Positions 9,616 through 18,780 are shown, numbered from the stretch's first letter. The stretch: DNA of 64,000 nt from DATKCF01 sp035513345 (GCA_035513345.1 DATKCF010000172.1:1-64000); one strand, 5' to 3'. Made by a program: numbers and translations. Notes: generated by a model from the letters alone, not told the origin.

Positions 9616-9656
9616 ACGACTGCATCTGCTCCGACGACGAAAGTCGGTGACGGTCA

Positions 9657-10044
9657 TTGTGGCACCTCCTGCGGGAACCGCTCGGCAAGTCAGTCGCTCC
9701 ACGCGCGCGCTCCGGCTCCTCGCCCAAGGGCAAGGTTTTCGTGGACACGAGCGCGTGGTATCCGATCGTGGACCGGTCGCACGCTGATCACGTGCGGCTC
9801 GCGGGTTTGTTGCGGATCCGGCTGGGCGGGGGCGCGACGCTGGTGACGACGAATCTCGTGCTGGCCGAGTCGCACGCACTGATCATGCGGCGGATCGGGC
9901 GCGTGGAGGCTCGCGCGTTCTGTCGGGCGGGCGGCCGCGCTGGCGGATGCGGTGAGCTTCTCCGTGATGTCGGATCGAGGCATCCGCGAGGCCCTCACGC
10001 TGGACGATCATTTCACCGTGGCCGGATTCACCGCCGCCGCCTGA
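9657..10044 (+). pseudogene. decayed PIN-domain (VapC-like) toxin gene
   Basis: VFVDTSAWYPIVDRSHADH from 9735 is the PIN N-terminus with its first acidic residue, and TTNLVLAESHALIMRRIGR carries the next conserved Glu. After about 9920 the frame is lost. The PIN C-terminus reappears one frame over as ADAVSFSVMSDRGIREAL and DDHFTVAGF, with the stop at 10042-10044. The segment that normally joins the two halves in an intact protein is absent, so this looks like an internal deletion plus frameshift. No intact antitoxin gene is adjacent. The intended start is unclear; 9657 is only the first start-like (TTG) codon in frame. Confidence 0.75.
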
Positions 10045-10100
10045 GCCGCCCGCCATTCATCGCCCGCAGTACCACCCACCGGCCCATCCCGCCGTTCCCG

Positions 10101-10226
10101 CCCCACGTCGCCCGCCTCATGTCGCCCGCCTCATGTCGCCCGCCCCACGTCGCCCGCCCCACATCGCCCGCCCCACGTCGCCCGCCCCACGTCGCCCGCC
10201 CCACGTCGCCCGCCCCACGTCGCCCG
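10101..10226. repeat. 14-bp tandem repeat, nine copies
   Basis: Nine head-to-tail copies of CCCCACGTCGCCCG, with variants CCTCATGTCGCCCG (copies 2 and 3) and one CCCCACATCGCCCG. The unit is not a multiple of three and lies between the PIN pseudogene and the S9 peptidase gene, so it is noncoding. There are no spacers, so it is not a CRISPR. The stretch from 10045 to 10336 otherwise holds only the hairpin at 10279-10319. Confidence 0.9.
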
Positions 10227-10278
10227 CCATTCGCAGGTGACGTTGCGGCCTGTTGTGCCGGTGAACAACCATACGTGC

Positions 10279-10319
10279 GACAGGGCCGGGCACGTTGTGG
10301 TTGCGTGCCCGGCCCTGTC
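10279..10319 (-). terminator. strong hairpin downstream of the S9 peptidase gene
   Basis: Perfect 15-bp stem, GACAGGGCCGGGCAC pairing with GTGCCCGGCCCTGTC, around an 11-nt loop, 17 bp past the stop of the minus-strand S9 gene. There is no clear U-tract on either side. The position between two converging units supports a terminator role. Confidence 0.7.
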
Positions 10320-10336
10320 ACGGAATCATGAGCTGG

Positions 10337-12349
10337 TCAACGATCGCCGGACTCGTCGGTCGTGACGCGGGTCTGGCCCATGACGTATTTCGCGAACCAA
10401 TCGGCCTGCTCGCGGTCGAGGAACATGCGGTGGCGCGGCTCACTGATGCCGTGGCCGGCGCGGGGGAACCGCAGGAACTCGACCGTCTTGCCCATCTGCT
10501 TGAGCGAACGATAGTACTGTTCGGCCTGCGAGATCGGGACCCGGCGGTCTTCCTCGCCGTGCGTAATGAGCAATGGCGTTGTCACGTCCTCGGCGTACTG
10601 GATCGGGGAGAATTTCTCGTAGACGTCCTGTGTCTCCCACGGCGTGCCGCCGAATCCGAACTGGAGCAGGTGCGGAATGTCGGTCTGGCCGTAGAACGAA
10701 TACCAGTCGGAGATGCCGGCGTGGCCGATCGCGGCCTTGAATCGATCGGTCTGCGTCACGGTCCAGAACGTCATGAAGCCGCCGTAGCTGCCGCCCATGA
10801 CGGCCATGTGGTCGGGGTCAGCGACGCCCATGTCGATCACGGCGTCGACGCCGTTCATGATGTCGACGTAGTCCTTGCCGCCCCAGTCCTTCACGTTGGC
10901 GGTGCTGAACTCGAGCGTGCGGCCCGAGCTGCCGCGCGGATTGCCCTGGAGCACGGCATACCCGCGGGCGGCCCAGATCTGGGCGCCGCTGCTGAACGTC
11001 TTCGAGAAGCGGCCGTGCGGCCCGCCGTGCACCTGGAGGATCAACGGGTAGCGCTGTCCCTCGACGTAGTCGACGGGCAGCGTGAGCACGCCGTCGATGT
11101 CCCAGCCGTCCGCACCCTTCCATGTGAGTGTGCGTGCCGGCGCGATGTCGTACTCCGACATGCCGCCGTTCTCGCGAAACAGCAGGCGCATGTTGCGCGC
11201 GTCATTGTCGGCAATGAAGACGGCGCCGGGATCGGCCAGGCTGGTGCCGGTGATCAGCCACTTCGAGAAGTCGTCGGTCCGACCGGCTACGCCATAGACA
11301 TAGTCATCATCGGGCAGTACGGCTGTGATGTCGCCGCCGTCCGCGCTGACCTTGTACAGCTTCGACGTCAGACCCTCGGCCGTCGAGAAGTAGATGGTGC
11401 GGCCGTCCGGCGACCAATCGATGCCGCCCACGGAATAGTCGAAGTCCGCCGTCAGATTGAGCGGCTGCCCGCCGGCAACCGGAACGACGGCGACATCGGA
11501 CTGGCTGGCGTTGTGGTTCTCGGTGAGCGTCATCGAGAACGCGATGCGCGAGCCATCCGGCGAGAACCTCGGGGCACGGTCCGGTCCGGGATTCGTCGTG
11601 AGCTGGCGGGGTTCGCCGCCCGATGAGGCGATGACGAACAGGTCGCTGTTGTCGCTGCGGTCCGGATCGCCCGTCTGGGTGCCTGTGCGGTTCGACGTGA
11701 ACGCGATCCACCGGCCGTCAGGCGACCATGTCGGACCCTGGTGGTCGAACTCGCCGGTCGTGATCTGCACCGTGTCGCCCGTTTCGACGTCGTACACGTG
11801 GATCTGCGAGTACGTCAGCTTCTTCTCCGCGTAGTACGCGTCGTCACGCTTCTTGACGCGCTCCTCCCACTCCTTCTCGTCCGGCCGGTCCGTGTCGCGC
11901 GTGAACGCGAGCTTCGTCCAGTCGTCGGAGAACGAACCGTTCGATGGCGTGTCCTCGTGCTCGATGAACCGCACCGCCTCACCGCCGCGTGCAGTGATCA
12001 CCCAGAGCGCGTTGCCGTCGTCGCGATTCGACGAGAACAGGACCCTGCCGTCCGGCAGCCAGCGCGGATTGCTTTCGCCGTTCTCCGAGTTCGTCAGCTG
12101 GAAGCTCTCGCCGCTCGCGACATCCCACAGCCAGATGTGCGATGTCGACTCGAACGACTCCGGGTCACGCTTCGACTTCGTGAACGCGATGGTCGAACCG
12201 TCCGGCGACAACGAATAGCCGCCCCAGTTCTCCATCAGTAGCGTCTCTTCCATCGTGATACGCTTCTTCGCCGCGTCCTGCGCCGCTACCGGCGAGGCCA
12301 TGGCAAGCGCCACGAACACGAACGTGGCACAACGCACGACTGTTCTCAT
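10337..12349 (-). CDS. secreted S9-family prolyl oligopeptidase / dipeptidyl peptidase
   Basis: 670 residues with a clear signal peptide (MRTVVRCATFVFVALAMASP, then VAAQ). The start at 12349 has AAGGAG just upstream; a longer frame beginning at 12424 is rejected. Residues about 35-390 form a PD40 propeller (SPDGSTIAF, SPDGRWIAFTSNR). The C-terminal alpha/beta hydrolase has the nucleophile Ser521 in GGSYGG, Asp601 in HGEEDRRVP and His633 in RAGHG, a complete triad. Such enzymes cleave short peptides in the periplasm or outside the cell. The next gene upstream on the same strand is an O-methyltransferase. Confidence 0.93.
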   Translation of the reverse strand: MRTVVRCATFVFVALAMASPVAAQDAAKKRITMEETLLMENWGGYSLSPDGSTIAFTKSKRDPESFESTSHIWLWDVASGESFQLTNSENGESNPRWLPDGRVLFSSNRDDGNALWVITARGGEAVRFIEHEDTPSNGSFSDDWTKLAFTRDTDRPDEKEWEERVKKRDDAYYAEKKLTYSQIHVYDVETGDTVQITTGEFDHQGPTWSPDGRWIAFTSNRTGTQTGDPDRSDNSDLFVIASSGGEPRQLTTNPGPDRAPRFSPDGSRIAFSMTLTENHNASQSDVAVVPVAGGQPLNLTADFDYSVGGIDWSPDGRTIYFSTAEGLTSKLYKVSADGGDITAVLPDDDYVYGVAGRTDDFSKWLITGTSLADPGAVFIADNDARNMRLLFRENGGMSEYDIAPARTLTWKGADGWDIDGVLTLPVDYVEGQRYPLILQVHGGPHGRFSKTFSSGAQIWAARGYAVLQGNPRGSSGRTLEFSTANVKDWGGKDYVDIMNGVDAVIDMGVADPDHMAVMGGSYGGFMTFWTVTQTDRFKAAIGHAGISDWYSFYGQTDIPHLLQFGFGGTPWETQDVYEKFSPIQYAEDVTTPLLITHGEEDRRVPISQAEQYYRSLKQMGKTVEFLRFPRAGHGISEPRHRMFLDREQADWFAKYVMGQTRVTTDESGDR

Positions 12350-12426
12350 CAAGCTCTCTCCTTCTGGAGTAAACGGCGCCCTGCAACCGGGATACACAAC
12401 TGCCGCATCTCGATATGACGTCATCG

Positions 12427-13062
12427 TCAGTTCCGGATCGCCACCACGAGGCCGTCGCGGATCGGTACGATGCTCGTCGACCAGTCCGTGCTGGTCGTCA
12501 CCAGTCTGGTGAACTCGCGTATCGCTTCGGTCTGTTCGCTGTCGTCGCCTTCATCGAAGACGCGGCCGCTCCACAAAACGTTGTCGGTGATCAGGACGCC
12601 GCCCGGCCGGAGCTTCTGACGGATCACGTCGAGCGACGCGGGATAGGCGGTCTTGTCGATGTCGTTGAACACGAGATCGAAGGGGCCTTCCGCGTCCCTC
12701 AGTGCCTGCACGGCTTCGCCCATGGTGTAGCGGACGACGTCCGCGTAGCCGAGCCCCGCCATGTACGACCGGGCGTCGGCAGACAGCTGTTCGTCCCACA
12801 CGACGTGATCGACCGTACCGCCGCCGTTCTCGGTCACTGCCTTCGCGAACCATGCGGTCGAGTAGCCGAAGCCCGAGCCCATCTCGAACACACTGCGTGC
12901 CCCCATCATGCGTGCCACGAGGTAGCAGAAATGGCCGGCGGCCGGTCCGATGATGGGAAATCCGTCGTCGCGTGCACGTCGTTCCATGTTCCGCATGATG
13001 AGCGGACGCTCGGGCACGAGTCCATCGAGCATGGCGGCGACGGGTGCTGCGATCAGGTCCAC
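12427..13062 (-). CDS. SAM-dependent O-methyltransferase, caffeoyl-CoA OMT-like
   Basis: 211-residue cytosolic class I methyltransferase. The SAM-binding motif is VFEMGSGFGYST (about residues 58-69), followed by acidic VWDEQ and FDLVFNDIDKTAYP, which in this family places the metal/SAM-binding Asp. LRPGGVLITDNVLWSGRV is the family's TDNxLWxG motif. These features match the Methyltransf_3 group (catechol/caffeoyl-CoA O-methyltransferases and relatives). The start is a GTG with only a weak ribosome site. Substrate unknown. It lies 77 bp upstream of the S9 gene on the same strand. Confidence 0.88.
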   Translation of the reverse strand: MDLIAAPVAAMLDGLVPERPLIMRNMERRARDDGFPIIGPAAGHFCYLVARMMGARSVFEMGSGFGYSTAWFAKAVTENGGGTVDHVVWDEQLSADARSYMAGLGYADVVRYTMGEAVQALRDAEGPFDLVFNDIDKTAYPASLDVIRQKLRPGGVLITDNVLWSGRVFDEGDDSEQTEAIREFTRLVTTSTDWSTSIVPIRDGLVVAIRN

Positions 13063-13195
13063 GCGAGATGCACGGTACGGGTGTCGTCATACCGGGGGCG
13101 CTGGCCGGGCGGTCACGGCGGCCCTGCGAGGTCAGCCCGGCCAACGTACGAGCGGGCGGCCTGCCGGACAAGCGGCCCGGCTCAGGTGGGATCGC

Positions 13196-15295
13196 TCAGT
13201 CGATCCTGATCCGGCGTATCACGGCGCCCTCCAGGATCCCATGTATGGCATCGAGGTCGGACGTCACTTCACCGAAGACCGTGTACTCGTGGTCGAGGCG
13301 CACGTTGTCCGCGAGGTTGATGTAGAGTTGGGCGTCACCGGTATCACGGCCGCGCGTCGATAGTCCGATCGTGCCCCGCCAGTTGCCGGGCAGGCCGACC
13401 TCATCGCGGCTGAACGGGCCGTCGCCGGCGTATTCGTTGGCGTTCGGGCTGCCGCCCTGGATCACGAAGTTGGGCGCGACGCGGTGAAACGTGAGACCGT
13501 CGTAGTAGCCGGCGCGAGCGAGGCGAGCGAAGCGCCACGCATTGGTGGGCGCAACGAAGGCGAACAGACGGATCATGATGCGCGTGCGATCCTCCATCTC
13601 GATCGTGACACGTGCGCGATCGAGTTCCTCGATCTGCTCGAGCGTCGGCAACGAATCCGCTGGTGCCGGTCGAGGCGACGTTGCGGGGCGCTGGCCTGTC
13701 CAGCGTTCGACGGTTTCCGAAGCGCGTTCGGAGACACGCGGATCGTAGTCATCGGCTCGTCGTGCGAGCCTGGTCGCGTGCGTAGCATCGCCCTGCTCCG
13801 AAAGCCGGTCGATGATGGCGACCCGGGCGTCGCGTTCCGTGTCGCGCCCGCGCTCCGTCAGCCGGTCGAGCGCATCCAGCAGTGCCACGGCCGCCCGCGG
13901 ATCCTGCGTGCCGGCCAGTGCGGCCGCCGCGGCCTGAAGGAGCTGGCTGTCGTCGGACTCGTTCAGTTGCGCGATGTAGACCGCGTCGGCCACGTGGCCT
14001 TCGACGCGTGAGAGTCCGCGCACTGCTTCGGTGCGCACGTTCGCGTCCGCGTCGTTCGCCAGGCGGTGCAATGTCGCACCCGAAAGCGTGCGCATCGCGG
14101 CACGGGCCGCACGCATACGAACGAACGGATTCTGTGACTGCTCGAGCGCCGCAATGTGCGGCTGCGCGCGCGCTGGATCGACACCGGCCAGCGCAGCGGC
14201 TGCCTGTGCCGGCCGGTGCCAGTCCGCCGTGCGCTGCGCATCGGGCGGCGGCAGTGTGGCAGCGATCGAATCGAGCAGCAGGTTGGCCACGTCGCCGCCG
14301 CATCCGGTCGCAAGGCGGTCGATCGCGAGCAATGCAACGTGCGTGTCGGAATCCGATACCGCCCGCAGTGCCGCGCCGCACGGTGGCACGGCATTGACGC
14401 GCGCGTCGACGCGCAGTGCTTCGTAGCGGACGACTGGAGACGGATCGTCGAGCGCGGAGCGCACGAGGTTCGCGGCGGTGTCGCCTTCATCGATGGTGGC
14501 CAGCCCCGCGACTGCCTCACGGCGTACGAACGGATCCGGGTCACCGAGGATCGAGCGGAGATCGGACGCTGTTGCCCGGCCGGTGGCCACGAGCGTGGCA
14601 GCCGCTGCGGAGCGGATCCGTTGCGCGTTGACGGCAGGCGACGCCTCTGTGCTCACAGTATCGGTGGCCAGGCGGCGCAGCGCAGCGAGGCCGGGTTCGC
14701 CGATCGCGCCCCGACCGGCCGGCTGGCGGGCGAGGAAATAGAGGCCACGTGCGACACCGAGCTTCAGCGAATCGGTCGATGGCGAAAGCGGTGCCGCGCG
14801 CTCGGCGAGTCCCGAGAGCGTCGTGACCGTCAGCGCCACGCCGGCGGAGTCGTCGTGCGGCAGCCTGCCGAGCGACTCGGCCAGGACGCCCAGAACGGCA
14901 GGCTCGGTCTCGGCCGTGATCCGGTCGCGCAGTGCCGAGCGCGCCGCCGCGGCGAGGGCCTGCCCGCTGACCTGTGCGAGCGCGTTGGCCGCTTCGGCCC
15001 GAACCGCTGGCGAGGGATCGGCGAGTAACGGCATGATGAGTGGGCCGAGCGAGTCGCGCTCGAGTCGGCCGATCGCGCGAACCGCGATGCGCCGGATGAC
15101 TGGCTCCACGTGTCGCAACCCCTCGACCAGCGGTGTTGTGCCGCCGGCTCCGCGCGTGTCCTCCGCTTCGAGCATGCGTGCCCAGAGCGCTTCGTCCGCT
15201 CGCAGCGCTTCGACATCCGAGCCGGGTCGACTGTCGGCGCACGCGGTTGCGAGGAGCAGCAGCACCGTGGCGATCGGGTTGCGGGAGCGAGTCAT
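13196..15295 (-). CDS. lipoprotein with HEAT repeats fused to a cyclophilin-type peptidyl-prolyl isomerase
   Basis: 699 residues. MTRSRNPIATVLLLLATAC is a lipoprotein signal (Cys19). Residues about 55-540 are HEAT-like helical repeats (for example VIRRIAVRAIGRL, DPSPAVRAEAANALAQV, NVRTEAVRGLSRV). The last 150 residues are a cyclophilin domain: FHRVAPNFVIQGG holds the catalytic Arg and the Phe/Gln pocket residues, followed by the AQLYINL and YTVFGEV motifs. The likely role is a periplasmic folding factor whose HEAT solenoid recruits clients. Large HEAT-cyclophilin fusions like this are unusual. Confidence 0.9.
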   Translation of the reverse strand: MTRSRNPIATVLLLLATACADSRPGSDVEALRADEALWARMLEAEDTRGAGGTTPLVEGLRHVEPVIRRIAVRAIGRLERDSLGPLIMPLLADPSPAVRAEAANALAQVSGQALAAAARSALRDRITAETEPAVLGVLAESLGRLPHDDSAGVALTVTTLSGLAERAAPLSPSTDSLKLGVARGLYFLARQPAGRGAIGEPGLAALRRLATDTVSTEASPAVNAQRIRSAAAATLVATGRATASDLRSILGDPDPFVRREAVAGLATIDEGDTAANLVRSALDDPSPVVRYEALRVDARVNAVPPCGAALRAVSDSDTHVALLAIDRLATGCGGDVANLLLDSIAATLPPPDAQRTADWHRPAQAAAALAGVDPARAQPHIAALEQSQNPFVRMRAARAAMRTLSGATLHRLANDADANVRTEAVRGLSRVEGHVADAVYIAQLNESDDSQLLQAAAAALAGTQDPRAAVALLDALDRLTERGRDTERDARVAIIDRLSEQGDATHATRLARRADDYDPRVSERASETVERWTGQRPATSPRPAPADSLPTLEQIEELDRARVTIEMEDRTRIMIRLFAFVAPTNAWRFARLARAGYYDGLTFHRVAPNFVIQGGSPNANEYAGDGPFSRDEVGLPGNWRGTIGLSTRGRDTGDAQLYINLADNVRLDHEYTVFGEVTSDLDAIHGILEGAVIRRIRID

Positions 15296-15327
15296 CGTTT
15301 CCCTGTCGTTGGTCGTGGCCGGGCCAC

Positions 15328-15803
15328 CTAATAGACGTCACCGGGTGGCTCCCGTGCAACAGTTCGGACCACCCGCTATTGATGTTCTGGCACACCAGCT
15401 CCTGGTTCGGACCCATCCGCTCCCCCATCAGCTCGTCCGGCCCGTTCAGCGCCGGCGCGAGCTTCAGGAACGCTGGCGGCGGCGGCAGCACCTGCTCTGC
15501 ACGCAGCTTCACCGGAGTGCTCAGCACGATCAGGTAGATTGCGGGCACCGGGAACGGGCTCGGCTCCATCCAGAAGAACTTCCCGCGATCAACGTGATCC
15601 TTCACGAGTGCCGTCACCGGACACGGATAGTCCGGACAGCCATATTCGAAAGTCGTACCATCGATCGTCACTGTGGCGGTCGGCGGCGTCATTGCCATGT
15701 CCGCCGCGAACGGATACTGCTTGGCCTCGGGCGTGTCGCTGCACGCCGAGAAGAGACGTACCGCCGCGATCGGCCCCGTCGCGTAGCGGAGGTGCTTCAG
15801 CAT
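15328..15803 (-). pseudogene. hypothetical lipoprotein-like protein, probable 3' frameshift
   Basis: The start ATG at 15803 has an excellent ribosome site (GAGGGAGGAA). The product begins MLKHLRYATG, has a hydrophobic stretch ending LFSAC that resembles a weak lipobox, then TVTIDGTTFEYGCPDYPCPV and a Pro-rich segment near its end. No family recognised. Its frame does not stop but runs on through the start of the next gene to 14541. One base shifted near 15340, the sequence would read GDVY and stop at 15328-15330. I therefore infer a single-base loss near the 3' end, either real or a sequencing error. The two Cys pairs in CPDYPC are notable. Confidence 0.55.
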
Positions 15804-16301
15804 GATTCCTCCCTCACGGTAACCGTAACCGTGTCTCGAGTGTGCGGCGTGTCGATCGTTCAATGACCGTTCCTCCCTCTTCGGAGGGTGCCTGCTCGAA
15901 CACGATGATTTGCATGGCCGATACCCCGTCGATCCTGCCGATCGGACCGTTCTACCGGGACAATTCGCAACGCCAGCGGCACCACGTTCCGGGACATCTC
16001 GCGACATCGCGACGATCCCGTCCACTACACTTGCCCGTCAGCGCATCGAGCGCGCTCCACCGCCCGTGATTTCATGCCACGCCCTTCTGTGGTGGCCGCG
16101 CACCGCAGTTGTTGGCGGAACCCTCCACCAACGCACGCGCAGGCTGCTTCATTGGCGCCAGTACATTGGAGTGGCTCGACTTGCGGCATGTCGGGACCAT
16201 CGGCATTGTGCGGCCGGAAACCGTCGTTTCGAGTCGGCGGCTGGCATGGATGCGAGCCGGTCCGGAGTGTGGTCTGCAACGTTGAGGCGGAATAGACCGT
16301 A
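15804..16301. other. 498-bp divergent intergenic region, no supported gene
   Basis: It separates the hypothetical lipoprotein gene (minus) from the first ZIP gene (plus). Short open frames here lack family motifs or ribosome sites. A duplicated GTAACC near 15820 and a small CCTCC/GGAGG hairpin near 15875 are the only structures I see. Confidence 0.6.
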
Positions 16302-17033
16302 TTGGATCCTACACTGACGGTTCTGCTGTACTCGTCGGTCGCCGCGTTGACGGCGGCGTTCGGCGTTCTGCCCCTGGTATCGGGCCGGCGTCCGCCGAAC
16401 GCGTGGATGGGGTGGGCGAACGCGTTGGCGGGTGGCCTGATGCTGGGCGTTGCGTACGCGCTTCTGGTGGCGGGACTCGAGGTGGATGCACTCCGGGTGG
16501 GAGCGGGTGCGCTGATGGGCGTAGCTGTCGTATGGGGCTCGCACGCGCTGATCGGTACGGCGGATCTCGACCTGAACCAGCTCGACGATGTGCGGCCGGA
16601 GTACGGCTACCAGGTGATCGTCGTGAACTCGCTGCACGCTGCGCATGAGGGTGTTGCGATCGGTATCGCGATGGCGGTCAGTCTGCCGTTCGGGATTCTG
16701 ATGGCGTTGTCATTGGCGGTGCATAACATTCCGGAAGCGACGGTGATGAGCGCAGTGGTCACGCGGCGAGGGGTGAGTATGCGGAGTGCGGCGGTACTGG
16801 CGGTGGCAACGAACGCGCTTCAGGTGCTGCTGGCGGTGGTGACGTTCTCGATCGCGCTCGCGGCGCCGGCGTTCCTGCCGTGGGCGCTCGGTTTCGCAGT
16901 TGGCGCATTGATCTACCTCGTGCTGGTCGAGTTGCTGCCGGAATCGTATCGCGAAGCTGGCCACACGAGCATTGCGCTCGTGACGATTGCGGCGATGGGT
17001 GTTGTCGTGCTTCTGCGGGCCCGCGCCGGATGA
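16302..17033 (+). CDS. ZIP-family metal transporter, paralogue 1
   Basis: 243-residue inner-membrane protein with about eight hydrophobic segments. The metal-site motifs of ZIP transporters are recognisable as HAAHEG (about residues 110-115) and HNIPEA (about 139-144). The second differs from the usual HNIPEG by Ala in place of Gly. The start is a TTG with GAGGCGGA upstream. The stop overlaps the start of a second ZIP gene (ATGA), so both are probably made together. ZIP proteins import zinc, iron or manganese into the cytoplasm; the ion here is not determined. Confidence 0.88.
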   Translation: MDPTLTVLLYSSVAALTAAFGVLPLVSGRRPPNAWMGWANALAGGLMLGVAYALLVAGLEVDALRVGAGALMGVAVVWGSHALIGTADLDLNQLDDVRPEYGYQVIVVNSLHAAHEGVAIGIAMAVSLPFGILMALSLAVHNIPEATVMSAVVTRRGVSMRSAAVLAVATNALQVLLAVVTFSIALAAPAFLPWALGFAVGALIYLVLVELLPESYREAGHTSIALVTIAAMGVVVLLRARAG

Positions 17034-17767
17034 GCGAGCTGCATCCGGTCGTGATCGTCTTCGTTTACGCGCTGGTCACCGCTCTGGCCACGGGTCTGGG
17101 CGCGATACCGTTCGCGTTCGTGCGAGAACTCTCTCCGCGGCTGGTCGGCTGGGCGAACGCGGTCGCGTCGGGCCTCATGATCGGAGCGAGCTTCGGCCTG
17201 GTCGCGGAAGGCACGCGATACGGCAGCCTGCAGACGGTGGCGGGCGGGGTTCTCGGCGTCGTCTTCATTCTAGTGACACAGCGTGTACTCGGGCATCATG
17301 AGATCGAGTTCGGCGGCATGTCCGGCGCCGGCGCCCGCCAGATGCTGCTCATGATCGTCGTGATGACGGTGCACTCGTTCTCCGAGGGCGTGGCGGTCGG
17401 CGTCGCGTTCGGCGGTGGCGCCGCGCTCGCCACTGTCATCACGGTCGCGATCGCAGTGCACAACATTCCGGAAGGTCTCGCGATCAGCGCGGTGATGCGG
17501 CCGCAGGGTGTCAGCGTGCTCAGGTGCGCCGGCTGGAGCATCTTCTCGTCTCTGCCGCAACCGATCATGGCGGTACCCGCGTACCTGTTCGTCGAGGCGG
17601 TCGCGCCGGCGTTGCCGTACGGTCTCGGTTTCGCCGCGGGCGCGATGGTGTTCATGGTCCTGGTGGAACTGCTGCCGGAAGCGTACGACCAGAGTACGAA
17701 GCCATCGGTGGCCGTGATCGCGACGCTGTCACTGATCGCGATGGTGCTGTTCCAGCACTTCCTGTGA
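17030..17767 (+). CDS. ZIP-family metal transporter, paralogue 2
   Basis: 245 residues, about eight membrane segments, with both canonical ZIP motifs: HSFSEG (about 115-120) and HNIPEG (about 145-150). It shares the overall plan and the LVELLPE-x-Y near-C-terminal motif with the upstream paralogue, so the pair arose by duplication. Its ATG overlaps the first ZIP stop and its own stop overlaps the GTG of the next gene. The coupled arrangement suggests two subunits of one carrier or two carriers of differing specificity. Confidence 0.9.
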   Translation: MSELHPVVIVFVYALVTALATGLGAIPFAFVRELSPRLVGWANAVASGLMIGASFGLVAEGTRYGSLQTVAGGVLGVVFILVTQRVLGHHEIEFGGMSGAGARQMLLMIVVMTVHSFSEGVAVGVAFGGGAALATVITVAIAVHNIPEGLAISAVMRPQGVSVLRCAGWSIFSSLPQPIMAVPAYLFVEAVAPALPYGLGFAAGAMVFMVLVELLPEAYDQSTKPSVAVIATLSLIAMVLFQHFL

Positions 17768-18780
17768 GCGGACGGATCCGGCTGCTCCTCGCGATCGCGG
17801 GTGCGCTGGTACTCGCGTTCCTGGTCCAGCGCATCGGCACGGGCACCATCGTCGAGTACGGACGGCAGACAGGCTGGTATGCCGTCCCGATCGTGCTGAT
17901 CTTCCTGCCGGTCTATCTGTGCAACGCGTTCGCGTGGCATCTCGTCATGGCGGGCTCGCCCGCGCGGCCGCCGTTCCTCCGGACTTTCGTCATCACCGTG
18001 GCAGGTTTCTCGATCAACTACATCACGCCGGTTGTCAGCCTGGGTGGCGAACCGTTCAGGATCGCGGCCGTCTCGCCATGGACCGGACCGAGCCGCGCGG
18101 CAGCCTCCGTCATTGTGTTCGGCATGCTGCACGCCCTCAGCCACCTTTTCATCTGGCTGACCGCCGTCCTGCTCGCGATCGCCTTCGTGCCTATCGACGC
18201 CGTCGCGACCGGCGCACTGCTTGTCACGGGCACCATCCTGCTCGGCCTGATCGTCTTCGTTCTCGGCCGGCACCGGCACGGCATACTCGAGGACCTGCTC
18301 GACATCGTGCTGCGCGTTCCGCTGGTGCGGCGAGTCGTGCGGCGATGGGAGCCGCAGCGCGCGCTGTTCGTACGGATCGATGGCCATATCGCCAGGTTCT
18401 GGCGACACCATCGAGGGCGCTTCTTCCTTGCCCTCGGCAGCGAGTACGCCGGCCGCGCGATCTCCGTGATCGAGTTCTGGCTGATCCTGATGAGCCTCGG
18501 CTATCAGGTCGGTTACGTCGAAGCGTTCCTCATCGGCAGCTTCGCATCCCTGGTGCTGAACCTCTTCTTCTTCGTTCCGTACTCGCTCGGCACGAAGGAA
18601 GGTGGCGTGCTGGCTGTCGTCGCAGCGCTCGGCTTGCCGGCTGGCGCCGGTGTCTACGCATCGCTGGTGACAAGGCTGCGCGAGATCATCTGGATCGCGA
18701 TCGGCCTCGCCCTGATTCCGCTGTCCGGACCCGGCGGACGCGGCGCCCGTACGCGCACCGCCAGACCCACCACGAGTTGA
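17764..18780 (+). CDS. lysylphosphatidylglycerol synthase TM region / UPF0104 membrane protein
   Basis: 338 residues from a GTG that overlaps the ZIP stop (GTGA). About eight membrane segments. Family features are NAFAWHLVMAG early, INYITPVVSLGGEPFRI (the conserved P-x-x-x-G-GEP-R signature) and FFFVPYSLGTKEGG (the P-x-x-x-G-x-x-E-G signature). There is no C-terminal aminoacyl-transferase domain, so this is the flippase-like membrane part only. Proteins of this group act on lipids or lipid-linked groups; a role next to ZIP transporters is not established. Confidence 0.88.
   Translation: MSGRIRLLLAIAGALVLAFLVQRIGTGTIVEYGRQTGWYAVPIVLIFLPVYLCNAFAWHLVMAGSPARPPFLRTFVITVAGFSINYITPVVSLGGEPFRIAAVSPWTGPSRAAASVIVFGMLHALSHLFIWLTAVLLAIAFVPIDAVATGALLVTGTILLGLIVFVLGRHRHGILEDLLDIVLRVPLVRRVVRRWEPQRALFVRIDGHIARFWRHHRGRFFLALGSEYAGRAISVIEFWLILMSLGYQVGYVEAFLIGSFASLVLNLFFFVPYSLGTKEGGVLAVVAALGLPAGAGVYASLVTRLREIIWIAIGLALIPLSGPGGRGARTRTARPTTS

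Noticed and set aside
10101..10226. Possible CRISPR array
   Set aside because: Repeats are contiguous 14-mers with no spacers and no cas genes nearby.
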